This document shows positions 63,845 through 64,000 of a stretch of 64,000 bases of DNA, one piece after another. Origin of the DNA: Janthinobacterium sp. 67 (GTDB lineage: Bacteria; Pseudomonadota; Gammaproteobacteria; Burkholderiales; Burkholderiaceae_D). The stretch spans positions 4,340,001 through 4,404,000 of the forward strand of contig NZ_PGES01000001.1 of assembly GCF_002797895.1 (NCBI RefSeq), in the 5' to 3' direction. The translations under genes and the position numbers were made by a program. The notes beneath the pieces were generated by a model. The model was not told the origin of the DNA and searched no databases. It was given only the letters and a program-made list of their open reading frames with translations. Every line of letters begins with the position of its first letter. Positions within the stretch are counted from its first letter, which is position 1.

Positions 63845-64000
63845 AAAACCGGCGCGCCCTCATGATGATGGCCCTGGCTGTGGTGCTGGGTCTGCTGGCC
63901 GTGCTGCTGGCCTCGCACTGGCTGCTGCGCCAGACGCCGGCCGGCAAGGGCAAGATCGTCGTTGCCTCCACCGATGTCAACCTGGGCCAGCGCCTGACGC
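63841..64000 (+). CDS. cpaB: Flp pilus assembly protein CpaB (5' end only)
   Basis: ATGA overlap with the upstream stop. Reading MKNRRALMMMALAVVLGLLA, then a membrane helix and KIVVASTDVNLGQRLT, the SAF-domain start typical of CpaB. The rest lies beyond the window edge. CpaB is an accessory protein of the Tad outer-membrane secretin complex. Confidence 0.8.
   Translation, partial: MKNRRALMMMALAVVLGLLAVLLASHWLLRQTPAGKGKIVVASTDVNLGQRLT

Overview
The window is high-GC DNA of a betaproteobacterium, most likely an Oxalobacteraceae member of the Janthinobacterium/Massilia/Duganella type. I infer this from protein character and gene content (GguC-like AraD1, fused indolepyruvate:ferredoxin oxidoreductase, Flp/Tad pili, many LacI and LysR regulators). 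No 16S rRNA gene is present, so genus is not proven.

Region by region. 1-2.9 kb: the end of an M13 metallopeptidase, a membrane-anchored cytochrome c5-like protein and tRNA-Arg(CCG). 3.0-3.7 kb: a coiled-coil membrane protein. 4.1-25.3 kb: a complete L-arabinan/L-arabinose utilisation locus in three co-oriented transcription units plus its LysR regulator. Unit 1 holds a TonB receptor, a GPH symporter, a GH43 and an aldose epimerase. Unit 2 holds L-arabonate dehydratase, AraD1, ketoglutarate-semialdehyde dehydrogenase, an SDR sugar dehydrogenase, a GH51 and a GH43. Unit 3 holds a YtfQRT-YjfF-type furanose ABC importer and a secreted GH43. Together they would debranch and cut arabinan, import arabinose, and oxidise it to 2-oxoglutarate without phosphorylation. 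All three unit promoters carry the same inverted repeat at an identical distance from the promoter, centred near -65, and a related site sits in the promoter of the LysR gene.

25.3-26.6 kb: an IS110-family insertion sequence with a folded upstream segment that looks like a bridge RNA, lying between REP-like palindromes. 26.6-41.0 kb: an accessory block of mostly exported or membrane proteins. A caspase-like protease, a multi-pass membrane protein, a lipoprotein and a TPR/DUF6445 protein run leftwards. Divergent from them are a sigma-like factor, a probable anti-sigma membrane protein, a lipoprotein, a membrane protein and a GDPD-family enzyme. A third group follows, with FlgT/LPP20-like and CsgG/LpoB-like proteins. 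This block is the best candidate for an undescribed system.

41.2-48.1 kb: a second sugar locus (LacI regulator, RbsACB-type ABC importer, TIM-barrel isomerase, Gfo/Idh/MocA oxidoreductase) of unknown substrate. 48.1-52.4 kb: small genes including a ferredoxin, a MoaD/ThiS-like protein paired with a BNR propeller protein, and a TetR/metallo-beta-lactamase divergent pair. 52.8-61.1 kb: an orphan LacI regulator, a fused indolepyruvate ferredoxin oxidoreductase with a divergent-side LysR gene, an HD-GYP phosphodiesterase and a GGDEF cyclase. 61.6-64.0 kb: the start of a tad/flp pilus locus (pilin, prepilin peptidase, AAA+ ATPase, CpaB), cut by the window edge.
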